A stretch of 64,000 nucleotides of DNA from Bacillota bacterium (GTDB lineage: Bacteria; Bacillota; Clostridia; Clostridiales; Clostridiaceae). The translations under genes were made by a program, and so were the position numbers. The DNA is taken from NCBI GenBank assembly GCA_021781745.1, contig JAJXWH010000005.1:62001-126000 (forward strand), in the 5' to 3' direction. Below the pieces are notes generated by a model. That model was not told the origin of the DNA, searched no databases, and saw only the letters and a list, made by a program, of their open reading frames with translations. Position 1 is the stretch's first letter. Each line of letters starts with the position of its first letter. Positions 30,005 through 38,076 of the stretch are shown here, piece by piece.

Positions 30005-30048
30005 GTGAAGTATATTTTGTTTTCGAAATAAAGTATACTTCATTTTAT
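30005..30048 (+). terminator. Intrinsic terminator after rny
   Basis: GTGAAGTATA (30005-30014) pairs with TATACTTCAT (30034-30043), with partial pairing inside the 19-base loop, and TTTTATTA follows. Confidence 0.75.
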
Positions 30049-30130
30049 TATATTAATATTAAAATGATATTGCATAATTAATACTTATAATTAGTTTTGT
30101 GAAAAAAATTTTTAATTTTTAAAATTATAA

Positions 30131-30157
30131 AAAGGAATTTGAGGGAAAATATAGAAT
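30131..30157 (+). promoter_or_regulatory. Sigma-H promoter of spoVS
   Basis: AAAGGAATT (30131-30139) matches the -35 consensus RNAGGAWWW at every position, and after 11 bases ATAGAAT (30151-30157) matches the -10 consensus RNNGAAT. spoVS is sigma-H dependent in B. subtilis. Confidence 0.85.
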
Positions 30158-30207
30158 ATACTTAATGTAAACGGTTTGTATAATAAATTCTAGGAGGAAT
30201 AACAAAA

Positions 30208-30468
30208 ATGGAAGTATTAAAAGTATCAACAAAATCAAATCCGAATTCTGTAGCAGGTGCTCTTGCTGCTATAATTAAAGAAAAAAATGTTGCTGAAATT
30301 CAAGCAGTTGGGGCGGGAGCAATAAATCAAGCTGTTAAAGCTATAGCTATTGCAAGAGGATTTGTAGCACCTAGTGGAAAAGACATAGTATGTGTACCTG
30401 CGTTTACGGATATACAAATAGACGGAGAAGAAAGAACAGCCATAAAATTAATAGTACAACCTAGATAA
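30208..30468 (+). CDS. spoVS: Stage V sporulation protein S
   Basis: An 86-residue SpoVS of the Alba-like small DNA/RNA-binding family, needed for normal spore coat assembly and sporulation in B. subtilis. It is highly conserved: VLKVSTKSNPNSVAGALAA at the start and IQAVGAGAINQAVKAIAIARG in the middle. An AGGAGG ribosome binding site is 10 bases upstream, and a consensus sigma-H promoter lies about 50 bases before the start. It appears to be monocistronic. Confidence 0.97.
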   Translation: MEVLKVSTKSNPNSVAGALAAIIKEKNVAEIQAVGAGAINQAVKAIAIARGFVAPSGKDIVCVPAFTDIQIDGEERTAIKLIVQPR

Positions 30469-30512
30469 TTAAATTATTTCTAAATTAAATAAGTGCAGAG
30501 ATGATTTTTAAG

Positions 30513-30541
30513 TTGAAATTATCTATAAAAACGATTATACT
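30513..30541 (+). promoter_or_regulatory. ptsH promoter
   Basis: TTGAAA (30513-30518), a 17-base spacer and TATACT (30536-30541) lie 40-70 bases before the ptsH ribosome binding site. Confidence 0.65.
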
Positions 30542-30592
30542 ATAATAGTTAAATGCTATATTTATTAATTATTTTGTAAAGAGGTGTATATA

Positions 30593-30853
30593 ATGATAGC
30601 AAAAGAGGTTTCAGTAAAAAATTCATCTGGTCTTCATGCTAGACCAGCAACATTATTAGTTAAGAAAGCTTCATCATTTAAATCAGACGTTAGTATAGAA
30701 TATAACGGAAAGAAAGCAAATGTAAAGAGCTTAATCGGAGTTTTATCTTTAGCGGTAACTAAAGACGCTGTAATCAAAGTTGTAGCTTCAGGAGACGACG
30801 AAGCTTTAGCTGTTGAAGAAATCGTTAAGTTAGTTGAAACTTTAGAAGACTAG
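30593..30853 (+). CDS. ptsH: Phosphocarrier protein HPr
   Basis: HPr passes phosphate from enzyme I to sugar-specific PTS components and, when phosphorylated on Ser46, is the CcpA co-repressor. With the start at ATG 30593 the 86-residue protein places His15 (SGLHARPA) and Ser46 (VKSLIGVLSL) at the canonical positions, which supports this start over the in-frame GTG at 30584 inside the GAGGTG ribosome binding site. The presence of His15 separates it from Crh. It stands alone without ptsI, as is common in clostridia. Confidence 0.95.
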   Translation: MIAKEVSVKNSSGLHARPATLLVKKASSFKSDVSIEYNGKKANVKSLIGVLSLAVTKDAVIKVVASGDDEALAVEEIVKLVETLED

Positions 30854-30864
30854 TATACAAAATA

Positions 30865-30896
30865 GGGTTCCATATTTTTAATATGGAACCTTTTTC
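30865..30896 (+). terminator. Intrinsic terminator after ptsH
   Basis: A perfect 11-bp stem (GGTTCCATATT / AATATGGAACC) with a TTT loop is followed by TTTTTCT. Confidence 0.93.
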
Positions 30897-30960
30897 TGTT
30901 TAAATTTATAAATTATAAGAATTTAAATACATAGGCTTGGTTAAAAGGAAATAGGGTTAT

Positions 30961-31179
30961 TTACTTATCAGTAAAAATTAAGTTGCATCTAAATATTAAT
31001 GATATTATATTTGCAGCGGCTAAAGATATTAAAATATAAATGGCTCTTTGCATTAGTATATTGTTTAGAAATACTATGCTCACTAAATTTAAGTTAAATA
31101 ATCCTATAGTTCCCCAATTTAAAGAGCCAATAAAAATAAGTAAAAAAGAGAGTTTGTCCAGCATATTTAGTTTACACAT
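30961..31179 (-). CDS. DUF378 family small membrane protein
   Basis: A 72-residue protein with two hydrophobic helices. The motif LDKLSFLLIFIGSLNWGTIGLF is the hallmark of DUF378 (YuzA-like), whose function is unknown. On this strand AGGAG sits 8 bases before ATG 31179; the in-frame GTG at 31188 is part of that site and was rejected as start. It lies alone on the minus strand between ptsH and purB. Confidence 0.85.
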   Translation of the reverse strand: MCKLNMLDKLSFLLIFIGSLNWGTIGLFNLNLVSIVFLNNILMQRAIYILISLAAANIISLIFRCNLIFTDK

Positions 31180-31418
31180 TGTATTCACTCCTATTCGTTA
31201 TTCACTTTAGGCAGATGGAATTGTTATTTTTTTATTGTGCCTTATTATATTTATATGAATATAAGAGACAATAATAACAAAAAGTTAAATTAAATTTATG
31301 GTTAAATTATATCGAATTACATAAAATTAAAAATTAGATAGGCAAAAATAAAAAAAGTATGATATAATACGAATGTTGAAAGAAAAAGTTTAAAATATAT
31401 TCGTGTGGAGGTTTTTGA

Positions 31419-32849
31419 ATGAGAAATTTATATAGCACACCTTTAAATTCAAGATATGCATCAAAAGAAATGAGTTTTATTTTTTCTGATGATATGAAAT
31501 TTACAACATGGAGAAAGTTATGGGTAGCTCTTGCAGAAGGTGAAAGAGAATTAGGATTAAATATAACTGAAGAGCAAATTAAAGAATTAAAAGAACATAT
31601 TAATGACATAAATTATGAAGAAGCTGCTAAGAAAGAAAAAGAAGTTAGACACGATGTTATGAGTCACGTACATGCATATGGTCTTCAATGTCCAAATGCG
31701 AAAGGCATAATTCACTTAGGAGCTACATCTTGCTATGTTGGAGATAATACAGATGTAATAATAATGAGAGATGCGTTAAATTTAATTAAAAACAAAATAG
31801 TTACAGTTTTAAATCATTTGAAAAACTTTGCTATTGAATATAAAGATATGCCTACATTAGGTTTTACACATTTTCAACCAGCTCAATTAACTACAGTGGG
31901 AAAAAGAGCTACATTATGGATGCAAGATTTAGTAATGGATATTGAAAATATAGATTTTTTAATCTCAACATTAAAGCTTAGAGGAGTTAAAGGAACTACA
32001 GGGACTCAAGCAAGCTTTATGGAATTATTTGATGGAGATGAAAGTAAAGTTAAGGCTTTAGATAAAATAGTTGCAGAAAAAATGGGTTTTGAAAAGAGTT
32101 ATGGAGTTACAGGCCAAACTTATCCAAGAAAGCTTGACTCAATAGTTTTAAATACTTTATCAGAAATTGCTCAAAGTGCTTATAAGTTTAGTAATGATTT
32201 AAGATTACTTCAAAACATGAAGGAAATGGAAGAGCCATTTGAAAAAAATCAAATTGGGTCATCAGCAATGGCATATAAAAGAAATCCAATGAGAAGTGAA
32301 AGAATAAGTGCACTTGCTAGATATGTGATAGTAGATGCATTAAATCCAGCAATAACTGCTGGTACTCAATGGTTTGAAAGAACTTTAGATGACTCAGCTA
32401 ATAAGAGGTTATCAGTTGCAGAAGGATTCTTAGCATTAGATGGAGTTTTAAATTTATACATAAATATAGCGGAAAACATGGTAGTATATGATAAGGTGAT
32501 AGCATCTCATGTTCAAAGAGAGTTACCATTTATGGCTACTGAAAATATAATGATGGAAGCTGTAAAAAGAGGTAAAGATAGACAAGAATTACACGAAAAA
32601 ATTAGAGTTCATTCAATGGCAGCTGCTCAAAGAGTAAAAGGCGAGGGCTTGGATAATGACTTGATAGATAGAATTATAAACGATGATTCCTTTGGTCTAA
32701 CTAAAGAAGAAATTCTAGGAATTATTGATCCGACTAAATTTGTTGGAAGAGCACCAAGCCAAGTTGTTGAATTTATAGATGAATACGTAGATCCAATTAT
32801 TAAAAACAATGAAGAAGCATTAAAAATTAAGAGTGAAATTACTGTATAA
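31419..32849 (+). CDS. purB: Adenylosuccinate lyase
   Basis: PurB cleaves SAICAR and adenylosuccinate in purine and AMP synthesis. The 476-residue protein has the fumarase/aspartase superfamily signature GSSAMAYKRNP at 280-290, the catalytic His region MSHVHAYG and THFQPAQLTTVGKR. Its length fits the longer PurB subclass of clostridia and eukaryotes. TGGAGG precedes ATG 31419. It has no pur neighbours here; a long palindromic element follows. Confidence 0.96.
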   Translation: MRNLYSTPLNSRYASKEMSFIFSDDMKFTTWRKLWVALAEGERELGLNITEEQIKELKEHINDINYEEAAKKEKEVRHDVMSHVHAYGLQCPNAKGIIHLGATSCYVGDNTDVIIMRDALNLIKNKIVTVLNHLKNFAIEYKDMPTLGFTHFQPAQLTTVGKRATLWMQDLVMDIENIDFLISTLKLRGVKGTTGTQASFMELFDGDESKVKALDKIVAEKMGFEKSYGVTGQTYPRKLDSIVLNTLSEIAQSAYKFSNDLRLLQNMKEMEEPFEKNQIGSSAMAYKRNPMRSERISALARYVIVDALNPAITAGTQWFERTLDDSANKRLSVAEGFLALDGVLNLYINIAENMVVYDKVIASHVQRELPFMATENIMMEAVKRGKDRQELHEKIRVHSMAAAQRVKGEGLDNDLIDRIINDDSFGLTKEEILGIIDPTKFVGRAPSQVVEFIDEYVDPIIKNNEEALKIKSEITV

Positions 32850-32906
32850 TATATAGATAACAAAATTATCAGCTAAATTTATATACGTTAATTCATTCAA
32901 CTTTTA

Positions 32907-33143
32907 CTAAACTTAAACACATATCAAACTGAGAAATCTGCTACATGTTTGTGAAGGCAGCATTTGAAAATGAGCTGATGAAGTGTCAAATGTAAGATTG
33001 TTCCATTTTTGCTTGTCACTATTTTATATTGGGAGCATGCAAAAATGGTGATAACCTTACATTTAGACACTTCCAGCGAAGTTTTCATAGCTTGCTGTAA
33101 CAAACATGTAGCAGATTTCGGTTGTGATATGTGCTTAAGTTAG
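32907..33143. mobile_element. Long imperfect palindrome, MITE-like (about 237 bp)
   Basis: The left arm from CTAAACTTAAACACATATCA and the right arm ending TGATATGTGCTTAAGTTAG are inverted copies, and pairing continues for over 100 bases per arm through AAATCTGCTACATGTTTGT (left) and its complement (right) to AAATGTAAG/CTTACATTT and CCATTTTTGC/GCAAAAATGG near the centre. It has no ORF, lies between convergent genes, and its right end supplies the stop codon of the minus-strand gene. It could be a non-autonomous element or a long RNA hairpin. Confidence 0.75.
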
Positions 33144-34120
33144 AATTTTAATGCTCTAAGTTTTGGATATCTATTGGGGTAAATTTCACTTAAGGGATAA
33201 TTTAGCTTATTATAGCTATGGCAACAATAAAGACAATCATTATTTTGTAGTTTATAAGTAATAAAACCATTATGAAAATATCTGCCTATTGATGGAGTGT
33301 AAAATTGAATTATGCAGCCCTTATCTAAGTATGAATCATTGGGAAGCTTAATTCCCAAATTTCGTGAAGTTAAATATACATATAATTCTTCTACTCGAAT
33401 CCAGGGATTGGTGTAGGGTTTCCAAGTTCTATCCTGTTTAAATCCGCCAGCATGAAGAATTTGTGACATAAAATTAGTACAATCGCCTCCAATGCCTTCA
33501 AAGGATTTGTAATCAGGATTAGGTTTTAATGCAAAGGTTTCAGCGTAAGTACAGGCAGCTTCAACATCAAAATTAGTATTATTCCTTTGTAAGTGAGGGG
33601 GGGGAGAAAATAAATTGGAAGATGTAAAATTTTCGTGTAATAAATTGCTTGAAGTCAATTTATCAAAGTACGTATTTTTATTATTTAAAAAGATGGAATT
33701 ATCAATATTTTTTAAAGATGTATTTAAGGTATAACTATATAATTGAGGATTTTCTTCATTTTCAACGAAAAAATGTATTTTAAATGCATCATTAATATAT
33801 TCTAGGATAACAACATATTCATTGATGCATCCTGAATTTATAAAATTATAAGAATCAATTGTAGTAAAGATTACTTTTAGATTAAGTTTGATTTTTGTTA
33901 AAATAGAAGTTTGTTCTAATAATGTGTAGTGGTAATCAAACTGGAAGTTTTCAAATGAAGACTTTAACTTCTTTCGCAGTTTAAATTCATATAATTTTTT
34001 TAGATACATTTCCTCAAGCAGGGAACTATCTAATGCTTGTTCGGCATTAGTAGTTAAATTTAAATAATTATAGGGTGTTGAAAGTAAAACACATAAATCG
34101 TATAAACACTTTGATAACAT
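33140..34120 (-). CDS. Putative amidase-domain protein (Amidase_6, PF12671-like)
   Basis: A 326-residue protein with a roughly 190-residue N-terminal region of unknown fold and a C-terminal cysteine-peptidase-like amidase domain. The domain begins ACTYAETFALKPNP and contains the catalytic-type GGDCTNFMSQILHAGG with Cys214 and a His in FHNGFITYKL near 280. Such domains occur in clostridial cell-wall and spore proteins. No signal peptide is visible, so it is either cytoplasmic, released by mother-cell lysis, or delivered otherwise. Its stop codon falls in the end of the palindromic element at 32907-33143. Confidence 0.75.
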   Translation of the reverse strand: MLSKCLYDLCVLLSTPYNYLNLTTNAEQALDSSLLEEMYLKKLYEFKLRKKLKSSFENFQFDYHYTLLEQTSILTKIKLNLKVIFTTIDSYNFINSGCINEYVVILEYINDAFKIHFFVENEENPQLYSYTLNTSLKNIDNSIFLNNKNTYFDKLTSSNLLHENFTSSNLFSPPPHLQRNNTNFDVEAACTYAETFALKPNPDYKSFEGIGGDCTNFMSQILHAGGFKQDRTWKPYTNPWIRVEELYVYLTSRNLGIKLPNDSYLDKGCIIQFYTPSIGRYFHNGFITYKLQNNDCLYCCHSYNKLNYPLSEIYPNRYPKLRALKF

Positions 34121-34373
34121 ATATAAATCCTAGCAGTAAATTATTCTACTAATATATTTATGAAGAAAGTGATTAGAATATAGCAAAATACTTGTTAACA
34201 TAAAACTATTTCAAAAGAACAAAATGAAACAAAAAGCAACATGAAAATTAATATGTAGATATAATTGCAATTATTGTGCTATAATATCATATGAATTAAC
34301 TTTATTAGATATATAATAGTTTTGTATATAACTTATGAATTTAAAGTGAATAATATAAATTTGGTGAATATAC
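34121..34373. other. Intergenic region between divergent genes
   Basis: AT-rich DNA between the minus-strand amidase and the plus-strand DUF6398 gene. I see no coding sequence or RNA gene; only a candidate promoter toward the right-hand gene at its end. Confidence 0.5.
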
Positions 34374-34403
34374 TTGCAAATTGTACTTATTGTAGGATAA
34401 AAT
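34374..34403 (+). promoter_or_regulatory. Candidate promoter of the DUF6398 gene
   Basis: TTGCAA (34374-34379), an 18-base spacer and TAAAAT (34398-34403) lie about 25 bases before the AAAGGAG ribosome binding site. Confidence 0.5.
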
Positions 34404-34446
34404 CAAATTTGGTCAAAGATTTTTTATAAAGGAGCTATAAAAGGAA

Positions 34447-35697
34447 ATGCAGGAATTATCTAACGTAATAGCTAGCAAGTATGAGGAAATAATTGAGAAG
34501 ATTAAGAGTTTTTCAAATGAATACTTAAATGAGGAATATAAGAATATTTGTATTTCAGCTGCAGAAACATTATTTGAAAATTTTGATGAACAATTAAAAA
34601 AAGGAAAGAGTTTTTCATGGGCAGCAGGAATAGTACATGCTATTGGAACAATAAACAATTTATTTGATTCAAAAGAAGAACCATATGTTAAAGCTACTGA
34701 TTTATATAAGTCATTTGGCGTTAGTAGTAGTACAGGCTCTAGCAAATCAAAAGAAGTAAAAAATCTGTTGGATTTATCAAAAGAAAATAAGCAATGGATA
34801 ATAGATGAAAATAAGAATGCTACAGCACCGGAAAATAAAATGCTTGAAGCAGAGAAAGAAGCTGCAGTAACAGTAAATAGTACAGAAAAAGAAGATAATA
34901 AGGTTGAAAATGAAATTAAAGAACCTTTTAAATTTGCTGTTCATAAGAACTATGTAGTAGCACAAAAAATAATTGAATTAGCGTGGAAACAAAAGAATTA
35001 TAATAATAAAGCTAAGTATGCTAAAGAAGCCTTAGAAATATATGAAGATTGTCCAGATGCATATATTATTTTATCAAGAGATTCTAGTTTAAGTGACATT
35101 CAAAAGAAAGCTGTTCTTGAAAAGGCAGTAAAATCAGCTCAAAATTTATTAAGAGTAGATAATTTAGAAAATGCACAACCTGAACTTCTCAAATTAAAAA
35201 TAGCTGAACCTCTTTTTGGTGCTAAATATACTTTAGCGATACACTTATGGAAGATTGGAGAAAAGGATACAGCAATAAATGAAGCATTTGAAATCTTAAA
35301 ATATAATGAACAGGATTTTTTAATGGTGAGAAGTATTTTAGCTAACTGGCTTTTAACTGAAAAGAGATATACACAGCTAAAAGATCTTCTAGAAAAATAT
35401 GAAAAAGATAATACAGCAGCCATACACTATAGTAAAGTGGCTTTATTATATAAAACTAATGAAATTAAAGCAGCCGAGAATGCACTAAGAAGAGCATATA
35501 AAAGAAATCCATATGTTATTCCATACATATTAAAACAAAAAAGAATTCCTAATTTGCTGCCACATGTAGCTAGATATGGAACAGAGGAAGAAGCTATAAG
35601 ATACGCTAGTTTAGGACTGGAAGTTTGGAATGATTCTAATATGATTAAATGGATCAAAGAAAGAAAAAATGATTTTGATATAATTAATTTTAATTAG
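34447..35697 (+). CDS. DUF6398 domain protein with C-terminal TPR-like helical region
   Basis: A 416-residue cytoplasmic protein in two parts. Residues 1-115 match the DUF6398 pattern (FENFDEQLKKGKSFSWAAGIVHAIGTINNLFD, which I recall from proteins linked to pRiA4b ORF-3 domains). A charged linker (about 118-165) leads to a helical repeat region beginning YVVAQKIIELAWKQKNYNNK, with alternating A/Y/L spacing as in TPR or ST7-like repeats (YEDCPDAYIILSRDS). No enzyme motif is visible. The repeats suggest protein binding; the role is unknown. Confidence 0.7.
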   Translation: MQELSNVIASKYEEIIEKIKSFSNEYLNEEYKNICISAAETLFENFDEQLKKGKSFSWAAGIVHAIGTINNLFDSKEEPYVKATDLYKSFGVSSSTGSSKSKEVKNLLDLSKENKQWIIDENKNATAPENKMLEAEKEAAVTVNSTEKEDNKVENEIKEPFKFAVHKNYVVAQKIIELAWKQKNYNNKAKYAKEALEIYEDCPDAYIILSRDSSLSDIQKKAVLEKAVKSAQNLLRVDNLENAQPELLKLKIAEPLFGAKYTLAIHLWKIGEKDTAINEAFEILKYNEQDFLMVRSILANWLLTEKRYTQLKDLLEKYEKDNTAAIHYSKVALLYKTNEIKAAENALRRAYKRNPYVIPYILKQKRIPNLLPHVARYGTEEEAIRYASLGLEVWNDSNMIKWIKERKNDFDIINFN

Positions 35698-35700
35698 TAC

Positions 35701-35729
35701 TTTACATTAGAGTTAGAATGTGGTACCAT
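35701..35729 (+). promoter_or_regulatory. Promoter of the FMN-riboswitch transcript
   Basis: TTTACA (35701-35706) and TACCAT (35724-35729) are spaced by 17 bases; a TGG just before the -10 makes it an extended -10 promoter. The start near 35736 falls just before the riboswitch. Confidence 0.6.
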
Positions 35730-35750
35730 TAATTTGGAAATTTAATAAAG

Positions 35751-35862
35751 AAGTCTTCAGGGTTGGGTGAAATTCCCTATCGGCGGTACAGCCCGCAAGC
35801 TTTAATTAGCAGATTCGGTTAAACTCCGAAGCCGACAGTAAAGTCTGGATGAAAGAAGATTG
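35751..35862 (+). ncRNA. FMN riboswitch (RFN element)
   Basis: The conserved core is present: CAGGGTTGGGTGAAATTCCC, then CGGCGGTACAGCCCGC, a variable arm, CTCCGAAGCCGACAGT and AGTCTGGATGAAAGAAG. FMN binding in this class favours terminator formation, here the stem at 35924-35954. It controls the ribD-ribE-ribBA-ribH operon that follows. Confidence 0.97.
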
Positions 35863-35923
35863 TAACTAAAATTATTGTATTTAAAATTAAAATTTTAAAT
35901 GTGATTATTTATTTGTTTTTGTA

Positions 35924-35954
35924 CCCTGAATTTTTGATAAATTCAGGGTTTTTT
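35924..35954 (+). terminator. Riboswitch expression-platform terminator
   Basis: A perfect 10-bp stem (CCCTGAATTT / AAATTCAGGG) with a 5-base loop and TTTTTT follows the FMN aptamer by about 60 bases. Confidence 0.9.
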
Positions 35955-36090
35955 GATGTTAAAAAAGTAGATATTATAATTTTGATTTAGATTATATAAT
36001 TACTATTTTTTAATATGATAGAAATTAATAAATAAAACAGTTGGAAATTTTAATTATAGATGGAATAAGCATTATAGTTATAATAGTAAC

Positions 36091-36124
36091 AGCTCTGAAG
36101 ATTTTAAAATTCAGAGCTTTTTTG
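36091..36124 (+). terminator. Second terminator before ribD
   Basis: AGCTCTGAA (36091-36099) pairs with TTCAGAGCT (36110-36118), followed by six T. It is a complete intrinsic terminator about 140 bases beyond the riboswitch terminator and 125 bases before ribD. Confidence 0.85.
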
Positions 36125-36246
36125 CGCGTATAAAAAGTTTTATTTATTACAAGATTATATATAAAGAATTAAATATTAATGAACTGAAAGATTAAAAAAA
36201 TATATAAAAAGTAGTATGGTCAACTTAAAAGGGGAGATGATGATTC

Positions 36247-37338
36247 TTGGATGAAAAATATATGGAAAGAGCTTTAGAGTTAGCAAGACTTGGAATTGGA
36301 AAAGTCAATCCTAATCCATTAGTAGGGGCTGTTATAGTCAAGGATAGTGAAATAATAGGAGAAGGATATCATGAAAGATATGGAGAAGCGCATGCTGAAA
36401 GAAATGCTGTGAAAAATGCAACTAAATCAGTAGAAGGAAGCACCATTTATGTAACCTTAGAGCCTTGTGCTCATTATGGAAAAACACCTCCATGTGTAGA
36501 TTTAATAATTGAAAAAAAGTTCAAAAAAGTTGTAATAGGAATGCTTGATCCAAATGAATTAGTAGCAGGAAAGAGTATAGATAAACTAAAACAGCATGGA
36601 ATTGAAGTTGTAGTTGGGGTTAAAGAAGAAGAATGCAAAAAAATCAATGAAATATTTATAAAATACATTACAACAAAAAGCCCTTTTGTAGTTTTAAAAA
36701 GTGGAATGTCCATTGATGGGAAAATAGCAACTTATAGTGGTGAATCTAAGTGGATTACATCAAAGGAGTCAAGAGAAGATTCCCAAAACTTACGGAATAG
36801 GCTTCATTCTATAATGGTTGGAGTAAATACAATAATTGCTGATGATCCAGAGCTAACCTGCAGAATAAATAACGAAAAAAAATTAACTAGAATTATTGTA
36901 GATACTAATCTTAGGATTCCATTAGATTCAAAGGTAATCACAAATGAAGATAAGCAGACTATTATAGCGACGTCATTTGATTCCGATGAAAACAAAAAGC
37001 AGATACTAAGAAATCAGGGAATAAAAATAATAGAAGTTTCAAGAAAAAATAATAAGGTAGATCTAAAGGAGCTTATAAAAAAGATTGGATACGAATGTAT
37101 AGATTCAATACTCATTGAGGGCGGAGGAACATTAAACTTTTCAGCATTTGAAGAGGACATTGTGGATAAGGTTATATTTTATATGGCACCAATAATTTTA
37201 GGAGGCGAGAATAGTAAAAGCAGTATAGCTGGAAAAGGGTTCTCAAAACTAAGCGAGGCAGTTAAATTAATAAATACTAGTTATAGAAAGATTGAAGAAG
37301 ACTTAGTTTTAGAGGGTTATATAGAGAAGAAATTATAA
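36247..37338 (+). CDS. ribD: Riboflavin biosynthesis deaminase/reductase RibD
   Basis: RibD deaminates and then reduces the pyrimidine intermediate from GTP. The 363-residue protein has the N-terminal zinc deaminase with HAE at 49-51 and the Cys74/Cys83 pair in LEPCAHYGKTPPC, and the C-terminal NADPH reductase with DGKIATYSGESKWITS and LIEGGGTLNFSAF. The start is TTG 36247 behind GGGGAGATG, giving MDEKYMERALELA, which fits the family; an out-of-frame ATG overlaps it. It is the first gene of ribD-E-BA-H. Confidence 0.96.
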   Translation: MDEKYMERALELARLGIGKVNPNPLVGAVIVKDSEIIGEGYHERYGEAHAERNAVKNATKSVEGSTIYVTLEPCAHYGKTPPCVDLIIEKKFKKVVIGMLDPNELVAGKSIDKLKQHGIEVVVGVKEEECKKINEIFIKYITTKSPFVVLKSGMSIDGKIATYSGESKWITSKESREDSQNLRNRLHSIMVGVNTIIADDPELTCRINNEKKLTRIIVDTNLRIPLDSKVITNEDKQTIIATSFDSDENKKQILRNQGIKIIEVSRKNNKVDLKELIKKIGYECIDSILIEGGGTLNFSAFEEDIVDKVIFYMAPIILGGENSKSSIAGKGFSKLSEAVKLINTSYRKIEEDLVLEGYIEKKL

Positions 37339-37354
37339 TATTCAGGAGGAAAGA

Positions 37355-38008
37355 ATGTTTACTGGAATTATTGAAGAAGTTGGAATATTGCAAGAAGTTA
37401 GCTTAGGTAATGGATTTGGAGTAATGCAGATCAAATGTAACAATATTTTAGATGATACAAAGTTAGGCGATAGTATCGCAACAAATGGGGTTTGCTTAAC
37501 GGTTAAAGAGAAAAGTTCAAATTCATTTAAAGCAGAAGTTATGGGAGAAACTCTGGCTAAAAGTAATTTGGGAAGCCTTAAAGCTGGCGATAAATTAAAT
37601 CTTGAAAGAGCATTAAGATTAAGCGATAGACTTGGAGGACACATTGTAAGTGGTCATATTGATGGAGTAGGTAAAATAATTGAAATAAAGGAAGAAAGTA
37701 ATGGAACTTGGTTTACTATCTCCGCACCAAAAGATGTTTTGAGATACGTTATTTATAAAGGTTCTATAGGAATAGATGGAATAAGCTTAACTGTTGCCTA
37801 TGTCGATGATGAAGTATTTAAAGTTTCAGTTATACCTCATACTTTAGATAATACTATTCTGCCATATAAAAAAGTGAACTCAATAGTAAATTTAGAATGT
37901 GATTTAGTAGGAAAATATATTGAAAAACTATTTAACGGGAAAAATGAAAGTAATGAAGCAGAGAAAAGTAATATTACTATGGATTTTCTTAAAAACAGCG
38001 GCTTTTAA
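37355..38008 (+). CDS. ribE: Riboflavin synthase alpha subunit
   Basis: Riboflavin synthase dismutates two lumazines into riboflavin and the pyrimidine. The 217-residue protein is built of two lumazine-binding repeats: MFTGIIEEVG with VCLTVKEKSSNSF in the first, and GGHIVSGHIDGVGKI with GISLTVAYVDDEVFKVSVIP in the second. An AGGAGG ribosome binding site precedes ATG 37355, 16 bases after ribD. Confidence 0.96.
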   Translation: MFTGIIEEVGILQEVSLGNGFGVMQIKCNNILDDTKLGDSIATNGVCLTVKEKSSNSFKAEVMGETLAKSNLGSLKAGDKLNLERALRLSDRLGGHIVSGHIDGVGKIIEIKEESNGTWFTISAPKDVLRYVIYKGSIGIDGISLTVAYVDDEVFKVSVIPHTLDNTILPYKKVNSIVNLECDLVGKYIEKLFNGKNESNEAEKSNITMDFLKNSGF

Positions 38009-38076
38009 TTAGATAATTTGATGAAGTTAAGAAAAAAATAAATTTATAGTACATTAAAAGTTAGGAGTTAATTAAT

